The notes under the pieces were generated by a model. It did no database searches. It was not told the origin of the DNA and was given only the letters and a program-made list of their open reading frames with translations. Positions 7,012 to 15,488 of a stretch of 64,000 nucleotides of DNA are shown here, piece after piece. Origin of the DNA: Allofournierella massiliensis. GTDB taxonomy: Bacteria; Bacillota; Clostridia; Oscillospirales; Ruminococcaceae. The translations under genes and the position numbers were made by a program. Within the stretch, counting starts at the first letter, position 1, and every line of letters begins with the position of its first letter. Location of the stretch: contig NZ_JAFBIO010000003.1 in assembly GCF_021531255.1 (NCBI RefSeq), forward strand, positions 1 through 64,000. Reading direction: 5' to 3'.

Positions 7012-8025
7012 ATGAAGAAAAAACGATATTTTGCTGCATTTGTTGTTTTATTTGTGCTTCTGCTTTTGTTTCTGGTCATGAACCTATGTATCGGAAGCGT
7101 TAATATTCCATTTTCTGAGATTCCTAAAATCCTTCAAGGAATCGGAACGGATGAAACCTACACAGAAATTGTTACGCAGGTCCGAGCGCCAAGAGCATTT
7201 GCAGCGATGATTTTGGGAGGTGCCCTCGCATTATCCGGATATCTGCTGCAAACCTTTTTCCACAATCCAATCGCAACCCCGTTTACGCTGGGCGTTTCAT
7301 CCGGTGCAAAGCTGATTGTCGCATTGGTGATGGTAGCGTCCCTGCAATTTTCAGTACAGCTCGGTTCATGGCGGATGATTCTTGCGGCCTTTGCCGGTTC
7401 CATGTTATGCATGGGTTTTGTTATTCTAATGTCCAAAGTCATCAATCAGATGGCAATGCTCATTGTCAGCGGCGTCATGATCGGCTATATCTGTTCTGCT
7501 GTGACTGACTTTGTTGTTACATTTGCGGATGATGCGGATATTGTAAATCTGCACAATTGGTCTCTGGGCAGCTTTTCGGGGATTAACTGGGACAATGTAA
7601 AAGTTATGGCAATCGTAGTGCTTATTACGATGTTTTTTGTGTTTCTGTTATCCAAACCAATTAGCGCCTATCAGATGGGTGAAGCCTATGCGCAGAATAT
7701 GGGGCTTAATGTATCACGTTTCCGTATTGTGCTGGTGATCCTGTCCAGTATCCTTTCGGCCTGTGTAACTGCATTTGCCGGACCGGTATCCTTCGTCGGA
7801 ATCGCCGTTCCTCACCTTGTCAAAGGCTTGTTTGGTACAACACAGCCGATTTTAATGATTCCAGCTTGCTTCTTAGGAGGTGCGTCATTCTGCCTGTTCT
7901 GCGATTTGCTGGCAAGAACAGTATTTACTCCCACCGAGTTGTCGATCAGCACGGTAACTGCAATTTTGGGCGCTCCGGTGGTTATCTACATTATGCTACG
8001 CCGGAAAAGAGAAAAGATGGGGTAA
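7012..8025 (+). CDS. FecCD/BtuC-type ABC transporter permease
   Basis: 337 residues. The ATG at 7012 sits after a GGAG at 6997-7000; a GTG at 7000 is possible but has no ribosome site. The chain is strongly hydrophobic, with about nine to ten membrane helices. It carries the family signatures RAPRAFAAMILGGALALSGYLLQTFFHNPIATPFTLGVSSGA, split across the second helix region, and GPVSFVGIAVPHLVK near residues 255-270, which is the coupling segment contacting the ATPase. These permeases form dimers for vitamin B12, haem or ferric-siderophore uptake. It is the fifth gene of the riboswitch operon, flanked by its binding protein and ATPase. Confidence 0.9.
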   Translation: MKKKRYFAAFVVLFVLLLLFLVMNLCIGSVNIPFSEIPKILQGIGTDETYTEIVTQVRAPRAFAAMILGGALALSGYLLQTFFHNPIATPFTLGVSSGAKLIVALVMVASLQFSVQLGSWRMILAAFAGSMLCMGFVILMSKVINQMAMLIVSGVMIGYICSAVTDFVVTFADDADIVNLHNWSLGSFSGINWDNVKVMAIVVLITMFFVFLLSKPISAYQMGEAYAQNMGLNVSRFRIVLVILSSILSACVTAFAGPVSFVGIAVPHLVKGLFGTTQPILMIPACFLGGASFCLFCDLLARTVFTPTELSISTVTAILGAPVVIYIMLRRKREKMG

Positions 8026-8031
8026 TCGGGA

Positions 8032-9141
8032 ATGAATCATGGCTATCTATATACAAAAGATTTAACTGTTGGTTATAATGGTATACCGCTCATCCGCAAT
8101 ATTCAGCTTGAAATAAATAAAGGCGAAATTGTTACATTGATAGGACCAAACGGTGCAGGAAAAACAACTATTTTGCGCAGTATTATCCAGCAGTTGCCAC
8201 CCGTGTGTGGCGTTGTATGGTTAGATGGACAACAGGCGGAGAAAATGCCGGGCAAAGAAATGGCGCAAAGGCTGTCCGTTGTATTGACCGAACGGGTAAA
8301 TTCTGAGATGATGAATTGCGAAGATGTTGTGGCAACTGGCCGATATCCTTATACGGGGAAATTCGGCATTCTATCCCAAGAAGATTGGAAGATCGTGCGT
8401 GAATCCATGGAGCTGGTGCGCATAACGGAGCTGGCCAACCGAGATTTCAATAAAATCAGTGACGGACAAAAGCAGCGGGTTATGCTGGCAAGAGCACTAT
8501 GCCAGCAGCCTGATGTGATCGTTTTGGATGAACCGACTTCTTTCCTGGATATCCGTTACAAATTGGAGTTCTTATCTATTTTGCAGGAGATGTCCAGAAA
8601 GCGGAATCTGACAGTGCTTATGTCGCTGCATGAACTTGACCTTGCCGGGCGTATCTCGGACAAGATTGCTTGCGTACAGGGGGATCAAATCGACCGGTTT
8701 GGGACGCCCGAAGAAATCTTTACCCAAGGATATATTCCTCAGCTTTATCAGATGACAACCGGCTCTTATGATGAACTGACCGGCGATTTGGAACTGCCAT
8801 CGGTGCAGGAGAAACCTGAGATTTTTGTCATTGCAGGAAATGGCACCGGAACCAGCATATTTCGCAGATTGCAGCGTGAAAGAAAAGCGTTTGCAACTGG
8901 AATCCTGTGGGAAAATGATATAGACTTTGCTTCGGCTAAATCATTGGCGGCAGAAGTAATTTCTGTACCTGCCTTTCATTATATTTCAGATGAGCAAATA
9001 AAGCAGACAAAGAAATGGATCAATGAATGTGAATTCGTTATTTGTACATTAAAAGAATCAGATATGGTCGGTTTTGCGAAAGCTCTAAGCAATTTAGCAG
9101 AGTATGCAAAGATAAAGGGCAAACTGATAACGTATCCATAG
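8032..9141 (+). CDS. FecE/BtuD-type ABC transporter ATPase with C-terminal extra domain
   Basis: 369 residues. Residues 1-250 form the nucleotide-binding domain: Walker A GPNGAGKTT (about 38-46), signature SDGQKQR in place of the commoner SGGQ, Walker B VIVLDEP, and H-loop SLHELD. SDGQ-type signatures are known in this importer subclass. About 105 residues follow (IFVIAGNGTGTSIFRRLQRERKAFATGILWENDID onward), resembling a nucleotide- or ligand-sensing add-on found on some corrinoid and metal importer ATPases. It starts 6 bases after the permease and powers uptake. The extra domain may sense a ligand and gate transport; that part is inference. Confidence 0.88.
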   Translation: MNHGYLYTKDLTVGYNGIPLIRNIQLEINKGEIVTLIGPNGAGKTTILRSIIQQLPPVCGVVWLDGQQAEKMPGKEMAQRLSVVLTERVNSEMMNCEDVVATGRYPYTGKFGILSQEDWKIVRESMELVRITELANRDFNKISDGQKQRVMLARALCQQPDVIVLDEPTSFLDIRYKLEFLSILQEMSRKRNLTVLMSLHELDLAGRISDKIACVQGDQIDRFGTPEEIFTQGYIPQLYQMTTGSYDELTGDLELPSVQEKPEIFVIAGNGTGTSIFRRLQRERKAFATGILWENDIDFASAKSLAAEVISVPAFHYISDEQIKQTKKWINECEFVICTLKESDMVGFAKALSNLAEYAKIKGKLITYP

Positions 9142-9145
9142 ATTG

Positions 9146-9259
9146 ATGGATTGGCAGAAAGGTAAAGATTGTGAAATTTACGAAAAATACCTCGCGGAAA
9201 ACCGGTTATGTGTTGTTTCCACGGGGATGAATGTGATTGTTTGGAGAAAACACCCTTGA
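9146..9259 (+). CDS. Possible 37-residue ORF or gene remnant at the operon end
   Basis: An ATG at 9146, 4 bases after the ATPase stop, opens 37 codons reading MDWQKGKDCEIYEKYLAENR, then LCVVSTGMNVIVWRKHP, then TGA. The strand-turn-strand flavour of the end suggests the remains of a larger protein rather than a designed peptide. No ribosome site is obvious, though coupling to the preceding stop is possible. The AT-rich island ends in or just after it, before the GC-rich Nudix gene, so it may mark where a longer operon was cut. I recognise no family. Confidence 0.3.
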   Translation: MDWQKGKDCEIYEKYLAENRLCVVSTGMNVIVWRKHP

Positions 9260-9285
9260 CAAATCTCTTTCCAGGAAGAAAAACA

Positions 9286-9828
9286 ATGAAGGAATACCTT
9301 ACGCTTTATGATGAAAACGGGCGGGATACCGGCTTTGTGCAGCAGCGGGGCACGGGGGTCTGCCCCGGCGCCTATTACCAGGTGGTGAGCATTTTCACCC
9401 AGGATGAGGCCGGGCTCCTGCTTGCCGCCCGCCGCAGCGGGCAGAAGGTTTCCTTCCCTCATTGCTGGGAGGTCACCGGCGGCTGTGTGCAGGCCGGGGA
9501 GGACAGCCACAGCGCGGCAGCCCGGGAACTGGAGGAGGAAACCGGCCTTGTACCCTGGAAGATGGAACATCTGGGCAGCTTTTCCACCCCTACCTTTTCC
9601 GGGGGTGCCTTTTTCCGGGTGGAGGTATATGGGGCCCGGGTGCGAGGGCTGGCCCCTGCCCTGAAGATGCAGGAAGGCGAGGTGGAGGATTACCGCTGGG
9701 TAAGGCCGCAGCAGCTGGAAGAGCTGTTCCGGGGCCTGCCTGGCCGGATGATCAGCCCCCTTGCCTGGAAATATATTCAGGATCATAAGGTCGGCCCGGC
9801 CGACCAAGGAGGAAACAGACATGAGTAA
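9286..9828 (+). CDS. Nudix hydrolase (IPP-isomerase-like subgroup)
   Basis: 180 residues. ATG at 9286 follows CCAGGAAG; upstream frame codons belong to the island boundary and are not coding. A Nudix box is present: G-x5-E-x7-REL-x2-E-x-G, seen as GGCVQAGEDSHSAAARELEEETG, preceded by PHCWEVT. The MKEYLTLYDENGRDTG start is shared with Nudix enzymes near the isopentenyl-diphosphate-isomerase branch, which act on nucleoside or other diphosphates. Its last 8 bases overlap the next gene, so the two are translationally linked. Substrate cannot be told from sequence. Confidence 0.85.
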   Translation: MKEYLTLYDENGRDTGFVQQRGTGVCPGAYYQVVSIFTQDEAGLLLAARRSGQKVSFPHCWEVTGGCVQAGEDSHSAAARELEEETGLVPWKMEHLGSFSTPTFSGGAFFRVEVYGARVRGLAPALKMQEGEVEDYRWVRPQQLEELFRGLPGRMISPLAWKYIQDHKVGPADQGGNRHE

Positions 9829-10384
9829 GGTTTGTGTGTTTATTGCCCCGGGATTGGAAGAGTGCGAGGCTCTGGTACCCACGGATATCCTGCGCCGGGC
9901 CGGGGTGGAGGTGACCCTGGCCGCTGTGAGCGAGGAAAAATGGGTCACCGGCAGCCACGGCATCCGTTTTGAGACCGATTGCCTGGCCCAGGATCTGGAC
10001 CTGTCCGGGTACGATATGGTTTTTCTGCCAGGAGGTATGCCCGGCACCAAAAACCTGGAGGCCAGCGAGCTGGTGCGCCAGGCTGTCTGCGATTTTGCTG
10101 CCCAGGGCAAAAAGGTGGCGGCCATCTGCGCCGCCCCCAGTGTACTGGGGCATCTGGGCCTTCTGAAGGGGCGCCGGGCTGCCTGCTACCCCGGGTTTGA
10201 GCCGGAGCTGGAGGGGGCCCAGGTCTGCCTGGAAGAGGCTGTGGCAGACGGGCCCTTTGTCACCGGCCGGGGCCTGGGCACCGCCGTGCCCTTCGGCCTT
10301 GCCCTGGTGGAGGCGTTGGAAGGCCGGCCGGCAGCCTGCCGCCTGGCCGGGCAGATCGTTTGGATGCACGAGGAACAGGCCTGA
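9821..10384 (+). CDS. DJ-1/PfpI family protein (YajL/ThiJ-like)
   Basis: 187 residues from ATG 9821 (AGGAGGAA upstream), overlapping the Nudix stop. The fold signatures are MSKVCVFIAPGLEECEA with the conserved Glu (LEE), GYDMVFLPGGMPGTKNL, and the nucleophile elbow KKVAAICAAPSVLG with the reactive Cys near residue 106. The C-terminal FVTGRGLGTAVPFGLALVEAL closes the fold. Members act as covalent chaperones, deglycase-like or oxidative-stress proteins in the cytoplasm; the exact reaction is debated. It probably forms a two-gene operon with the Nudix enzyme. Bases 10385-10493 after it contain only AT-rich spacer with no clear terminator. Confidence 0.9.
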   Translation: MSKVCVFIAPGLEECEALVPTDILRRAGVEVTLAAVSEEKWVTGSHGIRFETDCLAQDLDLSGYDMVFLPGGMPGTKNLEASELVRQAVCDFAAQGKKVAAICAAPSVLGHLGLLKGRRAACYPGFEPELEGAQVCLEEAVADGPFVTGRGLGTAVPFGLALVEALEGRPAACRLAGQIVWMHEEQA

Positions 10385-10493
10385 GCCTTGGTAAAGGCCA
10401 GGAGGTGACAAAAAAACAACAAAACGTTTTTTGACCATGGCCCGCCTTTTGTGCATCTGGCGGAAAAAAATGGGAATTGTGCGGATTTCACAA

Positions 10494-10519
10494 TTGCTTA
10501 ACAAAAAATGTGCTATACT
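10494..10519 (+). promoter_or_regulatory. Extended -10 promoter for the HPr-like gene
   Basis: TGCTATACT (extended -10, TATACT at 10514-10519) is preceded by TTGCTT at 10494, only 14 bp upstream, so the extended element probably dominates. It gives a leader of about 150 bases, GC-rich and able to fold, before the start at 10674. I see no named regulatory RNA in 10520-10673. Confidence 0.6.
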
Positions 10520-10673
10520 GCACAGCGGAAGGAACGACAGCCCAAGGGGAAAGTGGGCTGTGCCTTCCGCCGGCGGCCCCAAAGGCCCCGGCAAAGCAAG
10601 GGAGCGCTGCAGGGCGCCCTCCGGCAAGTACCGGGCCGATGCCCGCAGCGCCCCGAAAACGGAGGCGATTGCT

Positions 10674-10895
10674 ATGGTCAAGCAAGTTACAATTTCCAAT
10701 CTGAGCGATCTGCGCAAGGTGGTGGCTGCCGCCGGCGCCTGCTTTGAAGAGGTGGGCGTTTGCGACGCCAGAGGCGCAAAGGCAGATGCCAAGAGCATTC
10801 TGGGGCTGATGAGCCTGGATTTTACTCGGCCCGTCCAGGTGGTGTGCGAAAACCGCCGAGCTCTGGAAACTGTCTGCCAGGCTCTGGCCCAGTGA
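10674..10895 (+). CDS. HPr-like protein lacking the phosphorylatable histidine
   Basis: 73 residues, ATG at 10674 after ACGGAGGCG. Length and strand/helix order match HPr, the PTS phosphocarrier: MVKQVTISNLSDLRKVVAAAGA, then ARGAKADAKSILGLMSLDF, which matches the VNGKSIMGVMSL region near Ser46 in true HPr, then a C-terminal helix ALETVCQALAQ. The active-site GLHARPA motif is replaced by LSDLRKV, so there is no His15 and it cannot carry phosphate in the usual way. Ser46 appears retained in AKSILG. Such proteins are widespread in Clostridia and may be regulatory partners (Crh-like). It is monocistronic, between its own promoter and a strong terminator. Confidence 0.82.
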   Translation: MVKQVTISNLSDLRKVVAAAGACFEEVGVCDARGAKADAKSILGLMSLDFTRPVQVVCENRRALETVCQALAQ

Positions 10896-10910
10896 TCAGA
10901 CGCGAAAAAA

Positions 10911-10948
10911 AGCCCGCCGGCCTTTCAAAAGGCCGGCGGGCTTTTTTC
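10911..10948 (+). terminator. Strong Rho-independent terminator
   Basis: AGCCCGCCGGCCTTT pairs with AAAGGCCGGCGGGCT, followed by six T. It ends the HPr-like unit and is AT-flanked on both strands, so it may act bidirectionally. Confidence 0.92.
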
Positions 10949-11060
10949 TGGATTGTGTATAGAAACAGAGAGGGAAAAGCGGCTATCTTTCCTCCCGGCA
11001 GGAAAAAGAGTATAATATCTTTTTATGGGTTCTATTTCAAAAATCGGAGGAGCGGCGTAT

Positions 11061-12860
11061 ATGAACAGGGAAAACGGGGCAAAGCGGCGGCTGACCGTGG
11101 GGATTCTGGCCCATGTGGACGCGGGCAAAACGACCCTGTCGGAGGGGCTGCTCTACCGGTTTGGGGAACTGCGCCGCCTGGGGCGGGTGGATCACGGAGA
11201 TACCCTGCTGGATTCCAACCAGCTGGAACGTGCCCGGGGCATTACCATCTTTTCCAAGATGGCCATTCTGCGGGATGAAGAGCTGGAGATCAGCCTGCTG
11301 GATACCCCCGGCCATGTGGATTTTTCCGCCGAGATGGAGCGCACCCTCTCGGTGCTGGATTATGGTATCCTGGTCATCAGCGGCACCGACGGGGTGCAGG
11401 GCCATACCGAGACCCTCTGGTCCCTTTTAAAGCAGTACGGGGTGCCGGTGTTCCTGTTTGTGAACAAGATGGATCTGCCCGGAACCGACCGGGAGAAGAT
11501 TCTGGAGGAACTGCGGGCCCGGCTGGATGAGGGGATCCAGGATTTTACCGCCCCCCTGGGGGAAAGCGCCGCCCTCTGCGATGAGGCCCTGATGGAGGAA
11601 TATCTGGAAAAAGGGGAGTTTTCTCCCCAGGCCCTGACCGGGGCAATCGCCCGGCGGGGGATCTTCCCCTGTTATTTCGGCTCTGCCCTCAAACTGCAGG
11701 GGGTGGATGAACTGATCGATGGGCTGCACCGGTATACCCGCCAGCCGGCGACCGGGGAGGCCTTTGGGGCCCGGGTATTCAAGGTGGCCCAGGATGAACG
11801 GGGCGCCCGGCTCACCTACCTGAAGGTGACTGGGGGCTGCCTGAAAGTCAAGGATACCCTCCGGGGCCGCAGGCCCAGCGGGGGAGAGTGGAGCGAAAAG
11901 GCGGACCAGCTGCGGGTTTATTCCGGGCCCCGGTATGAGCTGGCCGGCCAGATATTGCCCGGCCAGGTCTGCGCGGTGACCGGCCTGGACCAGGCCTGCC
12001 CCGGCGAAGGGCTGGGGGCGGAGGGCTGGGCCCAGCCGCCGGTATTGGAGCCGGTGCTCTCCTATAAGGTGGAGCTGCCTGAGGGGATAGACCCCCACAC
12101 CGCCCTGACCCAGCTGCGCCAGCTGGAACAGGAGGAACCTCAGCTGCGCCTGCGCTGGCAGGAGGGCAGCCGGGAGATCCAGATCCAGCTGATGGGGGAG
12201 GTACAGAAGGAAATCCTGGCCAGCCTGGTGCGGGAGCGGTTCGGCTGGCAGCCGGGATTTGGCCAGGGCAGCATCCTGTACAAGGAAAAAATCGCCAAGG
12301 AAACTGAGGGCGTGGGCCATTTTGAGCCCCTGCGCCATTATGCCGAGGTACACCTGCTCATGCGGCCGGGCAAGCCAGGCAGCGGCCTGGTTTTCCGGGC
12401 CGACTGCCGGGAGGAGGTGCTGGACAAGAACTGGCAGCGGCTGGTGCTGACCCACCTGGCCGAAAAGACCCATCTGGGGGTTCTCACCGGTTCGCCCCTC
12501 ACCGATACCGAGATCACCCTCATCGGAGGACGGGCCCATCTGAAACATACCGAAGGGGGCGACTTCCGCCAGGCCACCTACCGGGCGGTGCGCCAGGGGC
12601 TGCGAACCGCCGGCTGTCTGCTGCTGGAGCCCTGGTATCAATTCCGGCTGGAACTGCCTGCCGAAAACCTGGGCCGGGCCATGACCGATATCCAGCAGAT
12701 GGGGGGGCGCTTTTCGGCCCCGGAATCCCAGGGGGAGACCGCCCTGCTGGAAGGCGAAGCGCCGGTGGCCGGCCTGAGGGAATACCAGGCCGAGCTGACC
12801 CGGTACACCCGGGGCCGGGGCAGGCTGAACACGGCCCTGAAAGGGTACGAGCCCTGCCAC
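11061..12860 (+). pseudogene. Ribosomal-protection-type GTPase fused to an NYN domain, 5' part (interrupted)
   Basis: ATG at 11061 follows GGAGGAG; a TATAAT lies at 11011. Six hundred intact codons encode an EF-G/Tet(M)-like GTPase: AHVDAGKTT (G1), RGITI (G2), DTPGHVDF (G3), NKMD (G4), then the EF-G domain II, III, IV and V order of the family. The sequence is well diverged from Tet proteins. The frame runs to LKGYEPCHN at 12861, where the mobile element begins; element bases then add only four codons and a TAA at 12876-12878. The missing 3' part resumes in frame at 24037. The intact gene would encode about 860 residues ending in a NYN nuclease domain. The truncated product could still be made as a stand-alone GTPase. 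I do not infer tetracycline resistance for this gene. Confidence 0.88.
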
Positions 12861-12862
12861 AA

Positions 12863-12886
12863 TGCTCATGTACGGTAAGGAAGCAA
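12863..12886 (+). repeat. Left terminal inverted repeat / attL arm of the tet(W) element
   Basis: TGCTCATGTACGG continues to GAAGCAA at 12886 and matches the reverse complement of 24013-24036 at 19 of 24 bases. It lies directly inside the AA at 12861-12862. In the excised circle the two arms would flank a central AA, the expected form of a large-serine-recombinase attachment site. Confidence 0.75.
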
Positions 12887-12950
12887 GCAACCGAAAACAA
12901 GAGATAGACCGCCAGCACTACACTATTCCGAACCAAAGACCAAAAGATAA

Positions 12951-12992
12951 GCATTGTGGGAAAATCTAAACTTTTGGATTTTCCTACAATGC
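12951..12992. repeat. Long inverted repeat near the element's left end
   Basis: A 16-base arm, GCATTGTGGGAAAATC, pairs with GATTTTCCTACAATGC with one G/T wobble and a 10-nt loop. There is no T tract. It lies in the 12887-13196 stretch, which otherwise holds no gene that I can support. It could block read-through from the interrupted host gene or be a protein-binding site. Confidence 0.5.
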
Positions 12993-13196
12993 CAACTACG
13001 GCGGAATCCCTCCCACTCCTTATATCTTTCTGTATACATTGAATTTGTATTTAGTAAAATGCAGACAACACCACGGATCGGCTTTTGGTTGGACAATTCC
13101 AACCAAACACCACAGCAGACAGCAGAAAACATTCTGAACGCTAGGAAGCCGGTATGATTGTTACATATAAGGGGAAGAAAAATTTCTTTTAGGTAC

Positions 13197-13225
13197 TTGC
13201 TTTCCTAAAACTGATGTGATATAAT
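13197..13225 (+). promoter_or_regulatory. tet(W) promoter
   Basis: TTGCTT at 13197-13202, a 17-bp spacer, then TATAAT at 13220-13225. Transcription starts just before the leader peptide ribosome site (AAAAGGAG). This fits the conserved upstream region known for tet(W). Confidence 0.82.
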
Positions 13226-13253
13226 GATTTAATCCAGAAAAGGAGTAAAAAAT

Positions 13254-13277
13254 ATGCGGCAAGGTATTCTTAAATAA
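13254..13277 (+). CDS. tet(W) leader peptide MRQGILK
   Basis: Seven codons from ATG 13254 after AAAAGGAG. The end of the peptide coding sequence, GTATTCTTAAAT (13264-13275), is exactly complementary to ATTTAAGAATAC at 13349-13360. Ribosome position on the leader can therefore change the fold of the downstream leader, as in the attenuation described for ribosomal-protection tet genes. Confidence 0.7.
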   Translation: MRQGILK

Positions 13278-13445
13278 AACTATAATCAAATAGTGGGAAC
13301 AAAGGATTATGATAGCTCCTTTTGTAGGGGCTTAGTTTTTTGTACCCAATTTAAGAATACTTTTGCCTTATCAATTTTGACATATCCCCAAAAACAGCAA
13401 TCACAAACAGGTGTATGCTGTATATGTGTATGTCCGCAACTTATA

Positions 13446-13486
13446 ATCCCCAGTGGTAAAAGTATTTTACTGCTGGGGATTTTTAT
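13446..13486 (+). terminator. Attenuator terminator in the tet(W) leader
   Basis: ATCCCCAG...CTGGGGAT closes a stem that continues GTGGTAAAA/TTTTACTGC-like, followed by TTTTTA, 33 bases before the tet(W) start. Together with the leader peptide and the 13264/13349 pairing it forms the expected drug-responsive attenuator. The open frame from 13293 across this leader is not a gene. Confidence 0.8.
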
Positions 13487-13518
13487 GCCCTTTGGGGCTG
13501 TAAAGGGAGGACAATCAC

Positions 13519-15438
13519 ATGAAAATAATCAATATTGGAATTCTTGCCCATGTAGACGCTGGAAAGACGACCTTGACGGAGAGCCTGCTATATGCCAGCG
13601 GAGCCATTTCAGAACCGGGGAGCGTCGAAAAAGGGACAACGAGGACGGACACCATGTTTTTGGAGCGGCAGCGTGGGATTACCATTCAAGCGGCAGTCAC
13701 TTCCTTCCAGTGGCACAGATGTAAAGTTAACATTGTGGATACGCCCGGCCACATGGATTTTTTGGCGGAGGTGTACCGCTCTTTGGCTGTTTTAGATGGG
13801 GCCATCTTGGTGATCTCCGCTAAAGATGGCGTGCAGGCCCAGACCCGTATTCTGTTCCATGCCCTGCGGAAAATGAACATTCCCACCGTTATCTTTATCA
13901 ACAAGATCGACCAGGCTGGCGTTGATTTGCAGAGCGTGGTTCAGTCTGTTCGGGATAAGCTCTCCGCCGATATTATCATCAAGCAGACGGTGTCGCTGTC
14001 CCCGGAAATAGTCCTGGAGGAAAATACCGACATAGAAGCATGGGATGCGGTCATCGAAAATAACGATGAATTATTGGAAAAGTATATCGCAGGAGAACCG
14101 ATCAGCCGGGAAGAACTTGCGCGGGAGGAACAGCGGCGGGTTCAAGACGCCTCCCTGTTCCCGGTCTATCATGGCAGCGCCAAAAAGGGCCTTGGCATTC
14201 AACCGTTGATGGATGCGGTGACAGGGCTGTTCCAACCGATTGGGGAACAGGGGAGCGCCGCCCTATGCGGCAGCGTTTTCAAGGTGGAGTATACAGATTG
14301 TGACCAGCGGCTCATCTATCTGCGGCTATACAGCGGAACGCTGCGCCTGCGGGATACGGTGGCCCTGGCCGGGAGAGAAAAGCTGAAAATCACAGAGATG
14401 CGTATTCCATCCAAAGGGGAAATTGTTCGGACAGACACCGCTTATCAGGGTGAAATTGTTATCCTTCCCAGCGACAGCGTGAGGTTAAACGATGTATTAG
14501 GGGACCAAACCCGGCTCCCTCGTAAAAGGTGGCGCGAGGACCCCCTCCCCATGCTGCGGACGACGATTGCGCCGAAAACGGCAGCGCAAAGAGAACGGCT
14601 GCTGGACGCTCTTACGCAACTTGCGGATACTGACCCGCTTTTGCGCTGCGAAGTGGATTCCATCACCCATGAGATCATTCTTTCTTTTTTGGGCCGGGTG
14701 CAGTTGGAGGTCGTTTCCGCTTTGCTGTCGGAAAAATACAAGATTGAAACAGTGGTAAAGGAACCCACCGTCATTTATATGGAGCGGCCGCTCAAAGCAG
14801 CCAGCCACACCATCCATATCGAGGTGCCGCCCAACCCGTTTTGGGCATCTATCGGACTGTCTGTTACACCACTCCCGCTTGGCTCCGGCGTACAATACGA
14901 GAGCCGGGTTTCGCTGGGATACTTGAACCAGAGTTTTCAAAACGCTGTCAGGGATGGTATCCGTTACGGGCTGGAGCAGGGCTTGTTCGGCTGGAACGTA
15001 ACGGACTGTAAGATTTGCTTTGAATACGGGCTTTATTACAGTCCAGTCAGCACGCCGGCGGACTTCCGCTCATTGGCCCCGATTGTATTGGAACAGGCAT
15101 TGAAGGAATCGGGGACGCAGCTGCTGGAACCTTATCTCTCCTTCATCCTCTATGCGCCCCAGGAATACCTTTCCAGGGCTTATCATGATGCACCGAAATA
15201 CTGTGCCACCATCGAAACGGCCCAGGTAAAAAAGGATGAAGTTGTCTTTACTGGCGAGATTCCCGCCCGCTGTATACAGGCATACCGTACTGATCTGGCC
15301 TTTTACACCAACGGGCGGAGCGTATGCCTGACGGAACTGAAAGGGTATCAGGCCGCTGTCGGCGAGCCGGTCATCCAGCCCCGCCGTCCAAACAGCCGCC
15401 TGGACAAGGTGCGCCATATGTTTCAGAAGGTAATGTAA
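13519..15438 (+). CDS. tet(W): Tetracycline resistance ribosomal protection protein Tet(W)
   Basis: 639 residues, ATG at 13519 after AAAGGGAGG. Tet(W) is an EF-G-like GTPase that binds the ribosome and dislodges tetracycline. All motifs are intact: [31 protein letters not shown]; the C-terminal [17 protein letters not shown] holds the family's domain IV/V end. Length and sequence match my recollection of Tet(W) nearly end to end, with a few substitutions, rather than Tet(M), Tet(O) or Tet(32). It has its own promoter and leader attenuator. It is cargo of the mobilizable element and is inserted into a distant paralogue of itself. Confidence 0.95.
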   Translation: MKIINIGILAHVDAGKTTLTESLLYASGAISEPGSVEKGTTRTDTMFLERQRGITIQAAVTSFQWHRCKVNIVDTPGHMDFLAEVYRSLAVLDGAILVISAKDGVQAQTRILFHALRKMNIPTVIFINKIDQAGVDLQSVVQSVRDKLSADIIIKQTVSLSPEIVLEENTDIEAWDAVIENNDELLEKYIAGEPISREELAREEQRRVQDASLFPVYHGSAKKGLGIQPLMDAVTGLFQPIGEQGSAALCGSVFKVEYTDCDQRLIYLRLYSGTLRLRDTVALAGREKLKITEMRIPSKGEIVRTDTAYQGEIVILPSDSVRLNDVLGDQTRLPRKRWREDPLPMLRTTIAPKTAAQRERLLDALTQLADTDPLLRCEVDSITHEIILSFLGRVQLEVVSALLSEKYKIETVVKEPTVIYMERPLKAASHTIHIEVPPNPFWASIGLSVTPLPLGSGVQYESRVSLGYLNQSFQNAVRDGIRYGLEQGLFGWNVTDCKICFEYGLYYSPVSTPADFRSLAPIVLEQALKESGTQLLEPYLSFILYAPQEYLSRAYHDAPKYCATIETAQVKKDEVVFTGEIPARCIQAYRTDLAFYTNGRSVCLTELKGYQAAVGEPVIQPRRPNSRLDKVRHMFQKVM

Positions 15439-15488
15439 AGATACATAATCGTCAAGACGGCAACAATCAGAAGTTATGGAGGGTAACA

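Noticed and set aside
11025-11060. Alternative upstream ATG for the GTPase gene
   Set aside because: It sits only a few bases after the TATAAT, with no room for a ribosome site; ATG 11061 has GGAGGAG in front.
11061-12860. Reading the host GTPase as a second tetracycline resistance gene
   Set aside because: It belongs to the superfamily but is diverged and fused to a nuclease in the intact form; nothing in the sequence supports a resistance role.
13293-13724. A 143-codon frame across the tet(W) leader and start
   Set aside because: It crosses the attenuator and overlaps tet(W) out of frame; the leader is explained by the MRQGILK peptide and hairpins.
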